From the NCBI GenBank assembly GCA_963573305.1, contig OY754327.1, positions 185,698,386-185,762,385 on the forward strand: a DNA stretch of 64,000 nt. The letters are read 5' to 3'. This stretch comes from Pyrrhosoma nymphula. Taxonomy: Eukaryota > Arthropoda > Insecta > Odonata > Coenagrionidae. A program made the translations under genes and the position numbers. The stretch's first letter is position 1. Every line of letters starts with the position of its first letter. Shown in pieces: positions 11,826 to 24,130 of this stretch. The notes beneath the pieces are model-generated. The model searched no databases. It had not been told where the DNA came from and saw only the letters and a list, made by a program, of their open reading frames with translations.

Positions 11826-11917
11826 ACAGCAGTAGATCTTAATTGTGCCGTGCTTCGACAGCTTAGGTCGTGCCGCACGGCCTGCAGCCAGGCGACGACG
11901 CAACAGCACACGGAGAA
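11826..11917 (-). mobile_element. Fragment of the 5S-derived SINE family (3' part)
   Basis: The plus strand contains CGTGCTTCGACAGCTTAGGTC followed by CGCAC, CTGCAGCCA and CAACAGCAC. In the same order, the complete SINE at 55647-55835 has CGTGCTTCGACGGCTAAGGTC, CGCAC, CTGCCACA and CAACAGCAC. An AGCAGTAG-like remnant of the (CTA)n tail lies at 11828-11835. The 5S-like head is missing or too diverged. The orientation matches the full copy (element on the minus strand). Confidence 0.6.
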
Positions 11918-12061
11918 CAAATAACAAGATCAGTGTTTCCATCGAGGCAGTCTCCCGCCTCATCACAGAACCCTCCGTCGTTTAGAAAAATATGGGGATT
12001 AGCATTATAAAAAATTTCAAATTTTTTCGTTACCATTGGTGAAAGCCGTTCACAAAATAAA

Positions 12062-12530
12062 ATTATCAGCACCCCCCCCCTTCCCCTATGTAAGACAATG
12101 TAAGATTTTTCCAACCCCCCTCCCCCTCCCTCTCAAGTCTTACGTAAGACGTCAGCTATTTGTATCTACTCTTCGTTAAATGCTCGCGTTCTGCAGTTTC
12201 CTCTTTCCATAGAAGCCATTGTACAGCTTCGAGCATTGGATATCGTATAATTATGCAGTGTTGGAATACCACATTCATTGAACATGAAGATAGTATAGCT
12301 AGCCAGTCAGGCGACAGAATAGGAGCATTGGTTTAGCGGTGAGATTACGGAGAATACGCCATTAACGATCGGATGATCCATGTCACCGCCAAATTTTATT
12401 CGGAAACGATACAATGTTTCAAGACGGACAAACATCTTCCGTAAAATGGTTCCAGACCCCCTGCACCCCCCCCCCCCTACATAAGACAATATAAGATGAT
12501 CCCAACTCCCCCAAAAACGTCTTCCGTAAT
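12062..12530. repeat. Pair of poly-C-anchored GTAAGACAATGTAAGAT repeats
   Basis: Around 12068-12115 a C run is followed by TATGTAAGACAATGTAAGAT and a CCAAC-C-run block. At 12468-12510 another C run is followed by TACATAAGACAATATAAGAT and CCCAACTCCC. A third related piece in the inverse sense, GTCTTACGTAAGAC, lies near 12137-12150. These look like diverged copies of one short repeat family about 390 bp apart. The element type is not known to me. Confidence 0.5.
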
Positions 12531-13220
12531 ACTCGAATGGCCCCCAATGCCACAAGTAACCTGCTCCGTCCATGTGATCTGCCAACCTCTCACATTCTCT
12601 TATTTTCCATGCCTCGCACCTTGCCTTCCAACCACGGCGTTGCCTCGCTGGCCTTTCCGTGCGTCGCATTCCTCTATCGATCCACCTTGATTCTCCGAAC
12701 ACGCATCCATTACGCCAAGATTTCATTCTCAGTATAAGTTTCACCACCGCGAGGAGCCATGCGCATATGGGCGCCGTTAATTAGTTCCGCACTTTTCATT
12801 AAAAACCATTTTCTAATGTCAATCTTTGCGTAATACTTTCAGTACACTATTATAAATATTTTAGTTCATTACGCCCATTCCTCTAGGAATTAAAACGATT
12901 TAACAAAACTAATTTTTCCACAGGAGTATTATTTGTTGTGGCAATGCGACCAGAGATAAACTAGAATTTTCGTATCTTCAGATGCTGTGATTTATTGACA
13001 CGACAGTCATATACCTACGTAAAATTCAAAACTTGCGAAATACTAAGTCTTGTAAATCCTATTAACTGAAGGCAAAACGAGATTCCACGAAGTATCGCTC
13101 GCCTTAATCAACGTCCTCTCTGAACAAAACACCATTAACCTGACTACGCCGCGCCTAGATCACATCAATAGTACACCACCCTCAACTCATATCCCTCCGC
13201 AAAACCTCCTTAGGGTCGAG
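12531..13220. other. Unassigned DNA
   Basis: No gene recognised. The 146-codon minus frame at 12307-12747 overlaps the repeat pair and has no domain. From 12780 onward the sequence is AT-rich. Confidence 0.4.
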
Positions 13221-14540
13221 AGCAGGGGGTGTGGATAGGAAATAAGGATCATTATCGCCTAGTCTTCGGTGTGGGAAGAGTAGCGACGCGTCTCTAAAAG
13301 GCGCCAAAGTGCTCCGTCACCCACGATCGCCGCGACGGCCAAAGAATTGCGCAGCAACGCCGAGGACAAAGCATTCTTACTTCTAAGCACCTTTCCCTGC
13401 ATCCCCGTGAATGGAGAGAGGGGTTATATTATCAGAGAGGAGACATCGCCCCCTTCATCCCCCCCCCCACACACACCTCGGCTCCCACTTCCTGATCTTG
13501 GAATGCGCCGCGACGGCTTTTCCCCCCGGCCCCCCTCCCCCCATCCCGCGACGGAAGGGGCGGGGGAGAAGGGGTGAGTCGAGGGGCAGAAGGGGTGGCC
13601 CAATCACTGTGCACGCGGGTGTGGAGGGGGGATGGGGGTAAGGGGGGTGGGTTCCTTTCCAGATGTGCCGCCAGCCGCACCCTTCCTTCTTAATTTGTAT
13701 TTTCCGGCCCGAAGGTAATCGCCGCAGCCCCACGTAGCAGCCAGAGCTCCCTTAACTTAATTACCTCATTAATTAATTATGGAATTGCCTGAGTTTTATC
13801 CTGAGAGAGAGAGAGAGGTGTTTGGTGGGGAGGGGAGGAAGGGGGGGGGTGGGGAAGGGGAGCGGACGCCACCCACCCCCGTCTTCTTTCTCTTTTAATT
13901 CTTCTTCGTTTTACATTCCCATTCTTCCGCCCCATTCACTCCTCTCTCCCTCCGCGACCCCTCGGCCGCCCCCCGCCCATTCCCCAGATCTCTCTCCGCC
14001 CCCGCTCGGCCCCACGACGGTCGGGGGCGAAGAGGGGGCCGGTGGAGGCGGAGGGTGGAACGCGGGGAAAAATGGATGGAGAACCCCATTCCCAGTGTTT
14101 GACTTAATTGCGATTGCCATCGCTCTCTCTCTCTCTCTCTCGCACACCCCCAAACCCCTTTCCACCCCTTTTTTTATCATTGCCCCATTATCCCTCGCCT
14201 CCTCCACAAATCACCTGCCCCACCCCCACCGCCGGCTGACCTATAAAGGGGGGAGGCGGACTCGCCCCTCCAGCCTCTAATCACTTAAAGACGCCTACGC
14301 CTTCCCTCCCCCCGGAAAATTCACCTCCGCTCCCTCAATGCGTTCGAGAAACCCTTGCCCTTGCCGCCACGCGTGCACTCCGAAAGGGAAAGGTGCGGCA
14401 TCCTCGATCTTTTCCTTCCTCCCCACCCATTGCTGCTCCCCCATCCCAAGCTTTCTCCTCACAACCCTACGAAACTCATACGACTCCGAATCCTCGGTCA
14501 TTGGATATTCTGTTGACTTCCTCCGATCATGACGTTTCCA
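13221..14540. repeat. GC-rich island with long G and C runs, (GA)n and (CT)n
   Basis: There are homopolymers and purine blocks at 13460-13660 and 13830-13865, (GA)n at 13803-13817 and (CT)n at 14123-14141. Many overlapping frames (up to 152 codons) run on both strands with Pro/Arg/Ser-rich products, so none is taken as a gene. A TATAAAGGGG sequence occurs at about 14242, but no transcript can be tied to it. Confidence 0.5.
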
Positions 14541-15830
14541 AAAGAATTCTCCTGCACACCAATAATTAGATCACATTGAGGGGCAAGTTAAAAGTCATGA
14601 GAGATTGATAATTAAGAGCACCGCTTGATTCCGGAGCTTGCTAGATTGAAAGCATCACCCCTGGAGTTCAATTATGGATTGGATTTTGGAATAAAAATGT
14701 ACTCAAAGAGCTCTTTGAAAAGACTCGATGATAAGAATTAAACACTTGACATCACAAAATGTTACTTCTTTGAAACTGTTTTGTGTAAAATATGTATGGT
14801 CGATACAAATACGGAAATAATATTTTTTACGTCTTATTTTTCCTTTAGAGTGCAAGAGTCTGAAGGTTGGCGAACTTTCAAATGATGGGACTGTTGCTTC
14901 CGCAAAATTTTACTCCACGCGTATGGCACTGATAATTCCAAACGAGATCGGAAGACATGAATAACAGGTGTATTTTATGTTCTAAAATGCTTCAAAGCGA
15001 AGAGATCCCTCGAGATAACGCAATCCAATAACTCTCTCGGCCTGAGAAATTTGAAGCCATTCAATAATCCGAGAATTCCATAACGCGTATCCGAAGCACA
15101 CTTAAGAATTCGCACCATTCCAAGTGAAATTAGATTTACTCTTGACACCGAGTTCTATTTACCAATAAAAATCTAGCGTTTATTATCTGCTATTTGCCTC
15201 TTCTTCCTCTTGCATCACTAATGATGTTGTCTGCATCCTATTTCCTAATCTCTGAGATGCCCACTAACGGGCTCACAACGGGTCCTCTCAGCATCCGGAT
15301 GAAGGGCCACAGATCCTCCTCCAACCCTTCCTTCCAAAAACGCCTCCCTCCCCGCCCCCAACCATACCTCCTCCCACAACCTGAAATTCGACAGTTGTTT
15401 GAACACCTTTTGCAAAGATGGGTCCACCGGCATTTCGCCAAAGATTGCAATGCCTAGCACTCGATTCGAGGCCAACGAGTCAAGCAAGCACTCACCATCT
15501 TCTGCCTTGCCGTGGAAGCGTGAACTCGGAGGGGGCTCCGGTGGTTTTTTGCTCTCTGAGTAGGGAGAGCGCCTGGATCGAACACCCGCCCTCCGACGAC
15601 CAAAGAGGTTCTGGCTTCCAGCCTGAAGGCGTGAAAAAGTACTGATTGCGTTTGTCTGCACTCACCTTGAGTAAGCAAATTCCAGGTTTTGTGACGAGAC
15701 CGGTCACTAACAATTGATAATTGAGTTCCAAACACTGCGACCTCTTCCCATTTCATTTATCCTTCCCCCCCGGCCGGATAACCGGGTTGAAATTTTACTA
15801 TGAACCGGCCTGCCGAGCTTCCCTGACGGA
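14541..15830. other. Unassigned DNA
   Basis: AT-rich up to about 15190, then mixed composition. Frames on both strands at 15190-15756 overlap and have no recognisable motif. A single tRNA B-box-like sequence near 15580 has no A-box partner. Confidence 0.4.
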
Positions 15831-17620
15831 GTAGACGTCTTGCATCAGTTTAACTTTAATAGCTTTAACATAGACGTCCTTGCCTCCCTCTCTCCTTCAG
15901 CCTCCCCACTTCAACTGAAGACGCTAGAACAAGCATGTATCTCGCTATCCCAAGTTCTATTTTCCTGGAATCAATCGAGCCCACTGACTTATCCCTTCCC
16001 CCTTTTTCCCCTACTACTTTCACCCCTTCCCTCCCCTCCCTCTGCTTCCTTATCTTCTCATCCTCCGCCATTTTCCCCTTTCTCGCAGTTTCTATCAGCT
16101 CTTCATGAAGAAGACCAGGCCTTTGCTGGTCGAAAAGTTGAGAAATTTCATGCGTGTGAGTGTTCTATATTGTGTTCTATTATGTCTACGAGCCATACCC
16201 AGTGGCTCCATATGTGGCAATATGTAGAAAACTCAGGTCAAAAGACACATACCTACATGTTGTGCATTTCGGTGGGTCACCCCCAACTTCTACAGCATGT
16301 GGTAAAGGAAGAACCGAAATATCTGTAGGAGCGTCTTTTTACCAATGTTTTTTGTGTATATTGTCACACTAGTGATGAAGTTTGTTATACGTTAACGCTC
16401 GAAGTGATCAGTAAACTCGGTCTAGCAGAAAGAAGGAAAATTATTACAATCAAGTCTGCAACTACTTGAAGAACATGAAACACCATAGAGTATTGTGGAT
16501 TGGCAATATCTATCGCCAACTCAATAAGTCATTATTTTCTTAGTTGTTGATAAAAGTAAGTTTTCCCCGAGTTTTCACATATTTTCATAGTAGGCTGTTT
16601 ACCATAATTTACGATAAAAATAAGTATTTCAAGTACATGCGTGATACATTAGAAATTCATAGCAATAACCGAGTGTACCGGAGTTATTTCAAAATATACA
16701 ATTTTTACTCTATTAGAAATGAAAAAGTTTAATTTGTTTCGAATAATTTTTTTGGAAAATGTTCTTCTAATTGTTAGAGAATACAAGAAAACTGTTTTCT
16801 AAAGAAATGTTTGTGCCACGACTAGGAGCATTTTTATACAATTGAATATTGGTAGGTCATCACGCCCATCAGTCTGAACATAACCGTTATCAAGTGGCTC
16901 TCCCACGCGACGGGTAAAAAGCACTCTTATCACCATTTTGCAGCACATAATTCTTCATAATATAGTAAAGGTGGACTTAAAGTTTACAGTTTGATGCGAA
17001 ATTTTTCCCTCTACAAGTTTCTGCAATAAAAATATGGGTTCCCGCTTTTAAGATTGTACCTCCTTGACCTTGAAATGACCCTAAGGGTCACTCTCATGGT
17101 TTTGAGTTTTCTCCACAACGCTCAGTTTGCGCGATATAGACAGCAGCTTTTTACTGATTTACCAGAAAGGCACATCGAACCAAATAAGATAATAATTAGT
17201 TTAATTGATAAAACAGCTTCACTCAAAATCGTTCACTGGAAAACGATGGGAAAATCGTTTCTCTTACTATTTAAGAGGACAGAATCGTGAAATTACAACT
17301 TTGAAAGATAAAAATAAATGTAGTTTAGAAAAAACAGACAGCTCGTGTAAAACTTTGTGACAAAATTTCGGAATTCTTTCTTCTCCGCACTTCTTGCATC
17401 GAACACTTCGTGAGAGACCGACATGTCACGAACGGTGACTCGCTTCAGCCCTTCACGAATCGCTCGCCTCGCGGATCAATTGTCCGCGTTTAGACAAAGA
17501 CGCAGCCATTACCATAGTGCAGGGAAAAAAAGTGGCCTCTTTAGCGGAGTGTAGACCGTGAATCTAAGTAAGTGTAGTGGTTTATTTCGGCCAATCGACA
17601 GCGGTAAACGTTCAGCGGCA
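15831..17620. other. Unassigned DNA
   Basis: A pyrimidine-rich patch at 15885-16085 gives shadow frames, including the 162-codon plus frame at 15840-16328. The rest is AT-rich without repeats or RNA genes that I can support. Confidence 0.4.
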
Positions 17621-17732
17621 TAGGCGCTGCTCACCGCTACTGGACACTGTCATGAACGCGTCAATTGTAACACGGTGTTTCTCCCCTACGGCATGTTGTC
17701 TTGTTGTAATCTGTTCCTTAATGCAGTATATA

Positions 17733-17809
<77 letters not shown>

Positions 17810-17999
17810 ATAATTTATATTTTTTTAAATTCCCTAGAGGAAGAAGTTATTCCAGTACAAAGGCTGTGTGTGTTTATTTTATTACCGTAGGCGCTGCTCA
17901 CCGCTACTGGACACTGTCATGAACGCGTCAATTGTAACACGGTGTTTCTCCCCTACGGCATGTTGTCTTGTTGTAATCTGTTCCTTAATGCAGTATATA

Positions 18000-18074
<75 letters not shown>

Positions 18075-18152
18075 ATAATTTATATTTTTTTAAATTCCCT
18101 AGAGGAAGAAGTTATTCCAGTACAAAGGCTGTGTGTGTTTATTTTATTACCG
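17621..18152 (+). repeat. Two tandem copies of a 265-267-bp unit containing (TA)n
   Basis: Copy 1 (17621-17887) and copy 2 (17888-18152) are practically identical. Each starts TAGGCGCTGCTCACCGCTAC, runs through a (TA)n microsatellite of several dozen bases interrupted once by TGTA, and ends TTTATTTTATTACCG. The copies differ in length by about one TA repeat. The TYIYIY-type open frames here come only from the microsatellite. The near-identity indicates a recent duplication, or an assembly artefact at a (TA)n tract. Confidence 0.9.
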
Positions 18153-18224
18153 TCGACCCTGTCTCTTCTCAGATTGGCCAGTTCAATTCAGTGACCAAGA
18201 ATTCAGGTTTGTACGTCGCAAGTT

Positions 18225-18860
18225 GACACGGGCCGCGCCTCCTCACCGCCCCTTCCCCGCCACCCCCTTCCCCCCTCAGCCATCGGCATCCGTCGTTGGA
18301 TCGGCACCCTTCCCACCGGTCCTCTCCTTGGGCGCGGGGGTGGGCGCCCCCACACGCCAGGGGGGGCTAGCAAGTAGCGGGCCTCCCCCTCTTCGCCGCC
18401 GGGGGCGCCGAGGAAGAGCGAGGGCTGGAAGGGGGGAAGGGTGCCCGCAGAGGAAAAACTTCGTTTAACGAGAAACGGAGGAAATCCTTCCGAGTTTCTT
18501 CGAAAAGGAAGAGAGGGGGGAGGATTTCTGGGCCAGGGTACGGGGGGAGGGGGTGGGGGTGAAGCAGAAGTGGGGGGGGGGGGTTGCGCTCGGCCCTCCC
18601 TCGCCACCGATCTGGAAAGTGCTGCTTCGAGGGGAGGAGGAGGGGGGGTGGGTGCAAAGGAAGAAGTAAGAAGGAGGTAGGGGGGGTGGACGGAAGAGAG
18701 AAGAACGAAAATAATTTCGCATCACCTGGCGTCGAACGAAACTTAAGATGGCGACATATTATTTTCCTTTCCCTTGGGGAGGGGCAGTGGCGCGGGGGTG
18801 GGGTGGGGGTGGGGTGATTGGTGAGAGAGGCTTGAACGGAACCCTCGAAATGAATGCTCG
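18225..18860. repeat. G-run rich island with G-quadruplex potential
   Basis: The plus strand carries many runs of four or more G, for example at 18540-18590 and 18780-18818 (repeated GGGGTGGGG units). All longer frames, such as the 170-codon minus frame at 18367-18879, are Pro/Ser- or Gly-rich shadows of these runs. The spacing of G tracts fits the general G-quadruplex pattern; function is unknown. Confidence 0.6.
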
Positions 18861-19268
18861 GATGAGGAAAGGATTTCAAATCTTTCTTGAGTCAAAATAC
18901 TATCAATACGGTCACTCGAAGTCATCGGTGTAGAATAACCGATATGGTACTGTTCTAATGAATGAAGGGCGCAAAGGTATAAAAAGCTCCTAATTTAAAG
19001 CGCTAGCCATGGGATAAAAAAAGGATAACGTTCCAAGTAGCTTTAGTTGCTTTATTTTCAACAACTATGGTCTCATTCCTAAACTGTATAATACGCTGAT
19101 GCTTTCTGTAGTAAAATAACAATCCTAACTCCTAAATAAATGTGCGTGAAGGCTTCCACAATGTTCCAAATCCGACCGTTTCCGCGATAAAAGAATTGGT
19201 GTGCTAAAGACCACACGGGAGAAGTGTGAATTTCTATGGCGATATTCTGATAAATATAACATAAAAAA
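18861..19268. other. Unassigned DNA
   Basis: AT-rich sequence; no feature supported. Confidence 0.4.
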
Positions 19269-19345
19269 CTCCATCACTAGGAATCGATCCTGGAACTTTC
19301 GGATACGTGGGACGACAACTCTAACCACTACGCCATCTTACTCTG
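19269..19345 (-). repeat. tRNA-like sequence, probably SINE head
   Basis: On the minus strand an A-box-like TGGCGTAGTGG (19325-19335) is followed about 35 bp later by a B-box-like GGATCGATTCC (19280-19290). Both are in the right order and distance for an RNA polymerase III tRNA-type promoter. The cloverleaf arms pair poorly, so a functional tRNA is unlikely. A tRNA-derived SINE remnant, or a tRNA-like piece of another element, is the best explanation. Confidence 0.5.
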
Positions 19346-21340
19346 TTACGAAGAGGGCGTTCTCTTGAGTTTACATTCGGGGCATGCTAAGCGTGACGTG
19401 AGAAAAAGAGCGTGACGCCCAGAATCCGATTTACCGCCTGCAGAATTTTCTGTGCGTGGTGCGACCATAGAAGTTCACACTTCAGAAACATGCACTCAAT
19501 TAATTCTTCAATCACACGCATTTATGATCATATTTGGATGATTGAAAAAATATTTTGGCTTCATTCTTTCGGATGATTGAATATGTATTAGCATGGCAAA
19601 TGAGCACGTTTTATCGCTGATATCAACGGTTATATGTTTTTGCTGATCACGCAATTGTCCACAGATCTTGAAATCACACTACCTGATTTTCTTTCTCCAC
19701 TGGGGCCTATAAACTACATCTACTCTTCCAAAATTCTCCTCTCAGGGATTTTCCTCTGCTCGTAGGCGTGTCAGGCGACAGGAGTATTTCATCCCCGTCG
19801 ATGACGCGTAAATCATCAGTCACCGATAGACCTGTGTGACGCTCCAGCAGTATTCTCCCTTTCTCAATTCAAAAGTCGTCACGAGATCCAATGAGTTTGA
19901 GGAGTGCACAGCATCTCAACAGCCCGAGTTGGCCGCACGCGGCGCTAGGGAGGGCACTTCGAATCATTTCATCCCACGAACACTATCGGAGAAGAGCGGC
20001 CCCAAAAGGCGATCGGCGGCTTGCAGCGCCGAAACGCGGCCCACTGGCACGGCTCGCCAACTACCACCCGGTACCCACCCACCCCACCAGCTGTTTTCGG
20101 ACGCGCACCGAAGGAGAGAAGCCGCCGCTATGAATAATGCTGCCTCCTGGGGGGTCAATCTCAAAATTCCAGACGGGCAGGGCAACAGACGCGGCGGAGT
20201 TTCATTTCTCGGGATTCGAAAATCTCTTCAACTGAAAGGCATACCATCTGACGGAAGTTCTAAACTCAAAATTGTTGAGTTTGAGATCTTATAATTCTCT
20301 GAATCATTCAGGTTATCCAGGTGAATCAAATTTCTTAATTTTTCAAAAATAAATTCCCCAGACAAATAAATCGTAACCCTTATCAAAAACTTTATACAGC
20401 TGAAAAAAATCAGCTGAAGTCCTATAAGTCAACAATAAGATAATTCATGGAAAAGCGAGAGATATTTGCATTTCGTATCACTTCGGGGCGTATTGTTGCA
20501 ATGAATCTTTTAAATTGAATCGGTAAAAGCAACGTAGTTAAACAGAATGCAAGCGATTTAAACGTATTCTAGGTGTGCTATAAAATCGTGCACAAGAACG
20601 TGCTGAGTGCAGACATGATTTTAACAAACCACGTAGCAAATGAGACGACAGTCATCTTGATTTCTCATCGTCCAAGGAGAGAAAGAGATTTTAAAACTGT
20701 CGGGGCAGAACTCGATATCTCTTTTGAATATTAATTTGTCCCTCTGAAAAATGTTATATTTAAGGTGAAACTGCCAGCCCAAGAATGACAGAATTTGCAG
20801 GGCGCTGGAAAATGAAATTGGACTTAAATCCATTAAACCAGCCTCTAAACGCTTGTGAGAACACCTCAATATCCATAATTCTTCAGCGAATATTTGCTGT
20901 GTGGTGCGAACAGTTTTCAACTGTTTATTTTTGCACTTTAGAGCAATAATCTCCCTGCGGTTGAATCACTAAAATTCAAAATTCTTGAAGTAAAATTTTC
21001 TATGCCTAGGAAGAAAGTATGCTAATGTTCTGTTACACTTTGCGTAGTGTTATTCCGCAGTAAAATTACTGTGCTCACTTTCTCTAACTAGCACGTTCAC
21101 ACAAATGGAAGGATTTTTTCTTCCATTAGAGTGAACAGGGCACATCTACTCAACGAAGTACACTTTTGATTTTTTCGACGGATTATATTACGCAGATGAA
21201 AACGCTTCTTTCTCTAGGCAGTCGATTATATTAACGTCAAGCCAAGTGTGGTAATCTTCATTGAAGGTATTTGTAATAGGTAATTGAAATATTTGAGTAA
21301 ACGTTCAAGGGATGTGACGGTCTGCGGTTCCATGAGCCTT
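19346..21340. other. Unassigned DNA
   Basis: Mostly AT-rich. A CpG-containing part at about 19900-20150 has a 152-codon plus frame at 19836-20294 without recognisable domains. No repeats or RNA genes identified. Confidence 0.4.
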
Positions 21341-22110
21341 ACGTGCAATGATGCGTGATGCGCTCTTTCCTGACGCCACCGTTGGGGCGCCATGCCCTCC
21401 TCCTCCTCAGCGGGGTTTCCCATTCGCCCACAAACGCGGGAAGAAAGGGTGGGGTGGGGGGAGGGAGGAATCGCCCTCCGCCGCCCCCGACGGTAGGCGG
21501 CGGAGGGCGAGGAGGGGGCGGTGGAGGCGGCCTCGCCTCTCTCGAAGGGGCAGAGGAGGAATGGGGGTGGGGAGGGGGTGGGAGGCACATGCAAAAATTA
21601 ATGTCGGCCGACCGTCAGTCAAGCCCCGAAATCCCGGCGTGTGCTCCGAAGACCCCTACCCTCCCCTTATACAGAATAGGGGTGGGGCACGGAGGGGAAA
21701 TGTGGGGGGGAGGCAGGAAGTGACAGAACTAATTCGTCCCTCGGAGGTGAGAATGCCTCTCTCCCCCTTCAGCCGCCAGACAGACGAGCGTCTTCAAACC
21801 CTCCCCCTTCTTCCTTCAGCGCCCCCCCCCCGCCTCCGCCCCCCGCTCTTTCTTCCCCCTTCCGACGAGGAGCGAGAGAGTGATAAATATCCTTCTTCCA
21901 CGGCGCGGCTCAAACGGGGCGGAAGAGGTGTTTGTGGGGGGGTGGGGAGTCCTCTCCGGCCCCTCCCGCACCCGCGAGGGAGCGTGGTGTGCGGGAGGGG
22001 ATGGTGTGCGGGGGGCGGGAGGTCTTTTACCGTCGAGCGAGGGGTGTGAGGGGGTGGTGGGCCCCCTCTAATGTCACGCTGTCGCGGGGGCAAGTGATCC
22101 GAGGCACGCA
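21341..22110. repeat. GC-rich island with G and C runs
   Basis: There are dense G tracts at 21445-21590 and 21935-22075 and C tracts at 21820-21845. The longest plus frame in this part of the window (21348-22049, 233 codons) falls wholly within it. It is Arg/Gly/Pro-rich, with competing frames on both strands, so I do not call it a gene. Confidence 0.55.
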
Positions 22111-23330
22111 CGCTCGCGCGCCACCAACATTCCTGCCGCCGTGCGCCCAATCGGCACCACGCACCACGTGGTGTTCCGCACGCTTCCATATCGACGACCA
22201 CGCTCTCCGAAAGAAATGCGACTTTCTTCACAGTAATCTACGGGAATTGGAAAAAAAGACGGTCCCGTGTAGGACCGGAGCATACATCTCTACACGCACA
22301 GACTGTTTCACGTCAAAAATTACATTGATGTGTGTCATCGACAAACTGCATCGGAGCTCCAACTTATGGGCCTCAGGGGCCGTCGTGAGGCCTGGCCATC
22401 ACGCAATAGTCCTACCAATATCTCCAACATTGTACGGCAGCCGTGTTCAATGAATATTTGAAGAAAAACCCTTCGACACCTTCTTTTGGACAATTCGTGC
22501 AATTGTGGGACCCATATTCAAGCTTCCACTCCCTTTGGTTGCAAAAGGCGTGGGTACTCTTAATCGGTGATGTCCTTTAGTACATTCTTGATACATTAAT
22601 TTTAATCTTTTTCTCGAAATCATAACTTTGAGGCTTATAAACACATACAACACATCTCAAATAGACAACAGAGTCACTAATCGAGAGACAACAGTCAAGT
22701 ACTTCCGCTTGTGATTATTTTTCCATGTAACACGATGTAGAAAGCTTGATTATCTTCGTTGCAGGTGGAATAAATAGCACTTAATTGCATTAAAATTTCG
22801 GCAATGATGAAATAATGGCTTATGATTCTCTCTCACGGGGTCCCATTTCATTTCTAAATGAATATATGCATTTGTATTTGTTTACGTGAGAAAGAACAAA
22901 TCAAGCGATGTGATAAAGTATCAATTTACTAACAGATTAATCAACGGAGACGTTTCAATCCAACGTAACGCAAACAGGACGAAAAAGACCAAATCCAAAC
23001 TTAGCTGCCACAAAACCTATAAAATATGGATGTCGCTTGCTGCATCGTCCCGCATCACCTCTCCTTCGGTGAAATCTCTTAATCCGTTTAATATTCGAAA
23101 GAACTTGGTACAGTGTGAACGATAAAAGCATCATCAAAATTTGCAAAAAAAACTCTTTTACATATCTCATGTCAAAAAACAACGCGAAATAACTAAAACT
23201 TCAGTCGGTGTCAAGTCAAAACTATGTTTGTAAATTTTTCCATTGTTTCGTTACGAAAGAGGTGGGAATGTGACAACGGAGTTACAATGTTCAGTCACAA
23301 AAGTAGTGCTAGTTCTTGAAATATGTTTAC
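22111..23330. other. Unassigned DNA
   Basis: CpG-containing at the left edge, then AT-rich. No domain, RNA gene or repeat pair recognised. Confidence 0.4.
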
Positions 23331-24130
23331 AGCGTATTTGAGGGTGTTGGGAAGCGTCCCAAGGAACGGGGGACTCCTTACTTACGACCTCCTCCATCAC
23401 TCACTCACTCAACGGACGCAGTCCCTCAGTCGGGGCGCGAACCCGATAGCTTCGAGTGCGGGGGACGGTGAAGGGGGGGGGGGCCCTCGCTGTTGCGTGT
23501 GTGCGTCTTCAACCCCTCCCCTCCGCCCCCCAACGACGAGGGGTTTAGGTGCGAACCTCCACCCTCTCCGTCATTACAACGCTCTCATTCTCCATCCTCT
23601 CTCTTCCAAACTATCCTCCCGCCCTTTTTTTGTACTCGCCCTCTCTTCCGACACTCCTCCTCCTCCTTCCACCTCCCGTCCGCCCCCCCCCCCCTCCCAC
23701 ACTTCCGTCACTCTCACAAGATGGCCGCGCCTAAACAACGCGTTTGCGGTGGACGGGAGGGTGGTGGGAGTTCGTTCGGGGGGGTGGGGGGGGGACAGCC
23801 CCTTTTCCCTGAAGACTACGGGAAGGTGTCGGTTTCCGCCGCCGCACCGCGGCGCCACTGTCACTCACCGCCCTTCCGCACGGCGCGGCGGGAGGTCTCC
23901 GTAATCTCCACACACCCACTCCACACCGCCCTTCCGAGCAAAAACACACCCCCCACCTACTCTCCCTACCCACCCCCACCCCCACCCCCTCCCCCATCCC
24001 CCACCCCCCTCCATATCTTACTGCTCACAGTGCCAAGTGCCGGAAATTCGCGCGGCGCGACGGGTGTGGGAGGGGGGGGGGAGGTGCCACGTTGCCCCGG
24101 ACAACGGTTTGCGTTCCAGGAATCATCCCA
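23331..24130. repeat. GC-rich, pyrimidine-biased island
   Basis: C and CT runs cover 23510-23720 and 23960-24010, with G runs at 23475-23485, 23780-23795 and 24070-24083. Frames of up to 229 codons (23493-24182, plus) are proline/serine-rich composition artefacts. Confidence 0.55.

Noticed and set aside
12307..12747. 146-codon minus frame
   Set aside because: Overlaps the poly-C repeat pair and includes glycine runs derived from it; no homology recognised.
15560..15600. B-box-like GTGTTCGATCC on the minus strand
   Set aside because: No A-box at a suitable distance and no tRNA folding.
17577..18226. Frames with long Tyr-Ile repeats
   Set aside because: These are translations of the (TA)n microsatellite.
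21348..22049. 233-codon plus-strand open frame
   Set aside because: Arg/Gly/Pro-rich, inside a G/C-run island with long frames on both strands; no domain and no codon signal.
23430..23465. GGGTTCGCGCC on the minus strand as a tRNA T-arm
   Set aside because: No A-box or acceptor stem; lies in a GC-rich low-complexity island.
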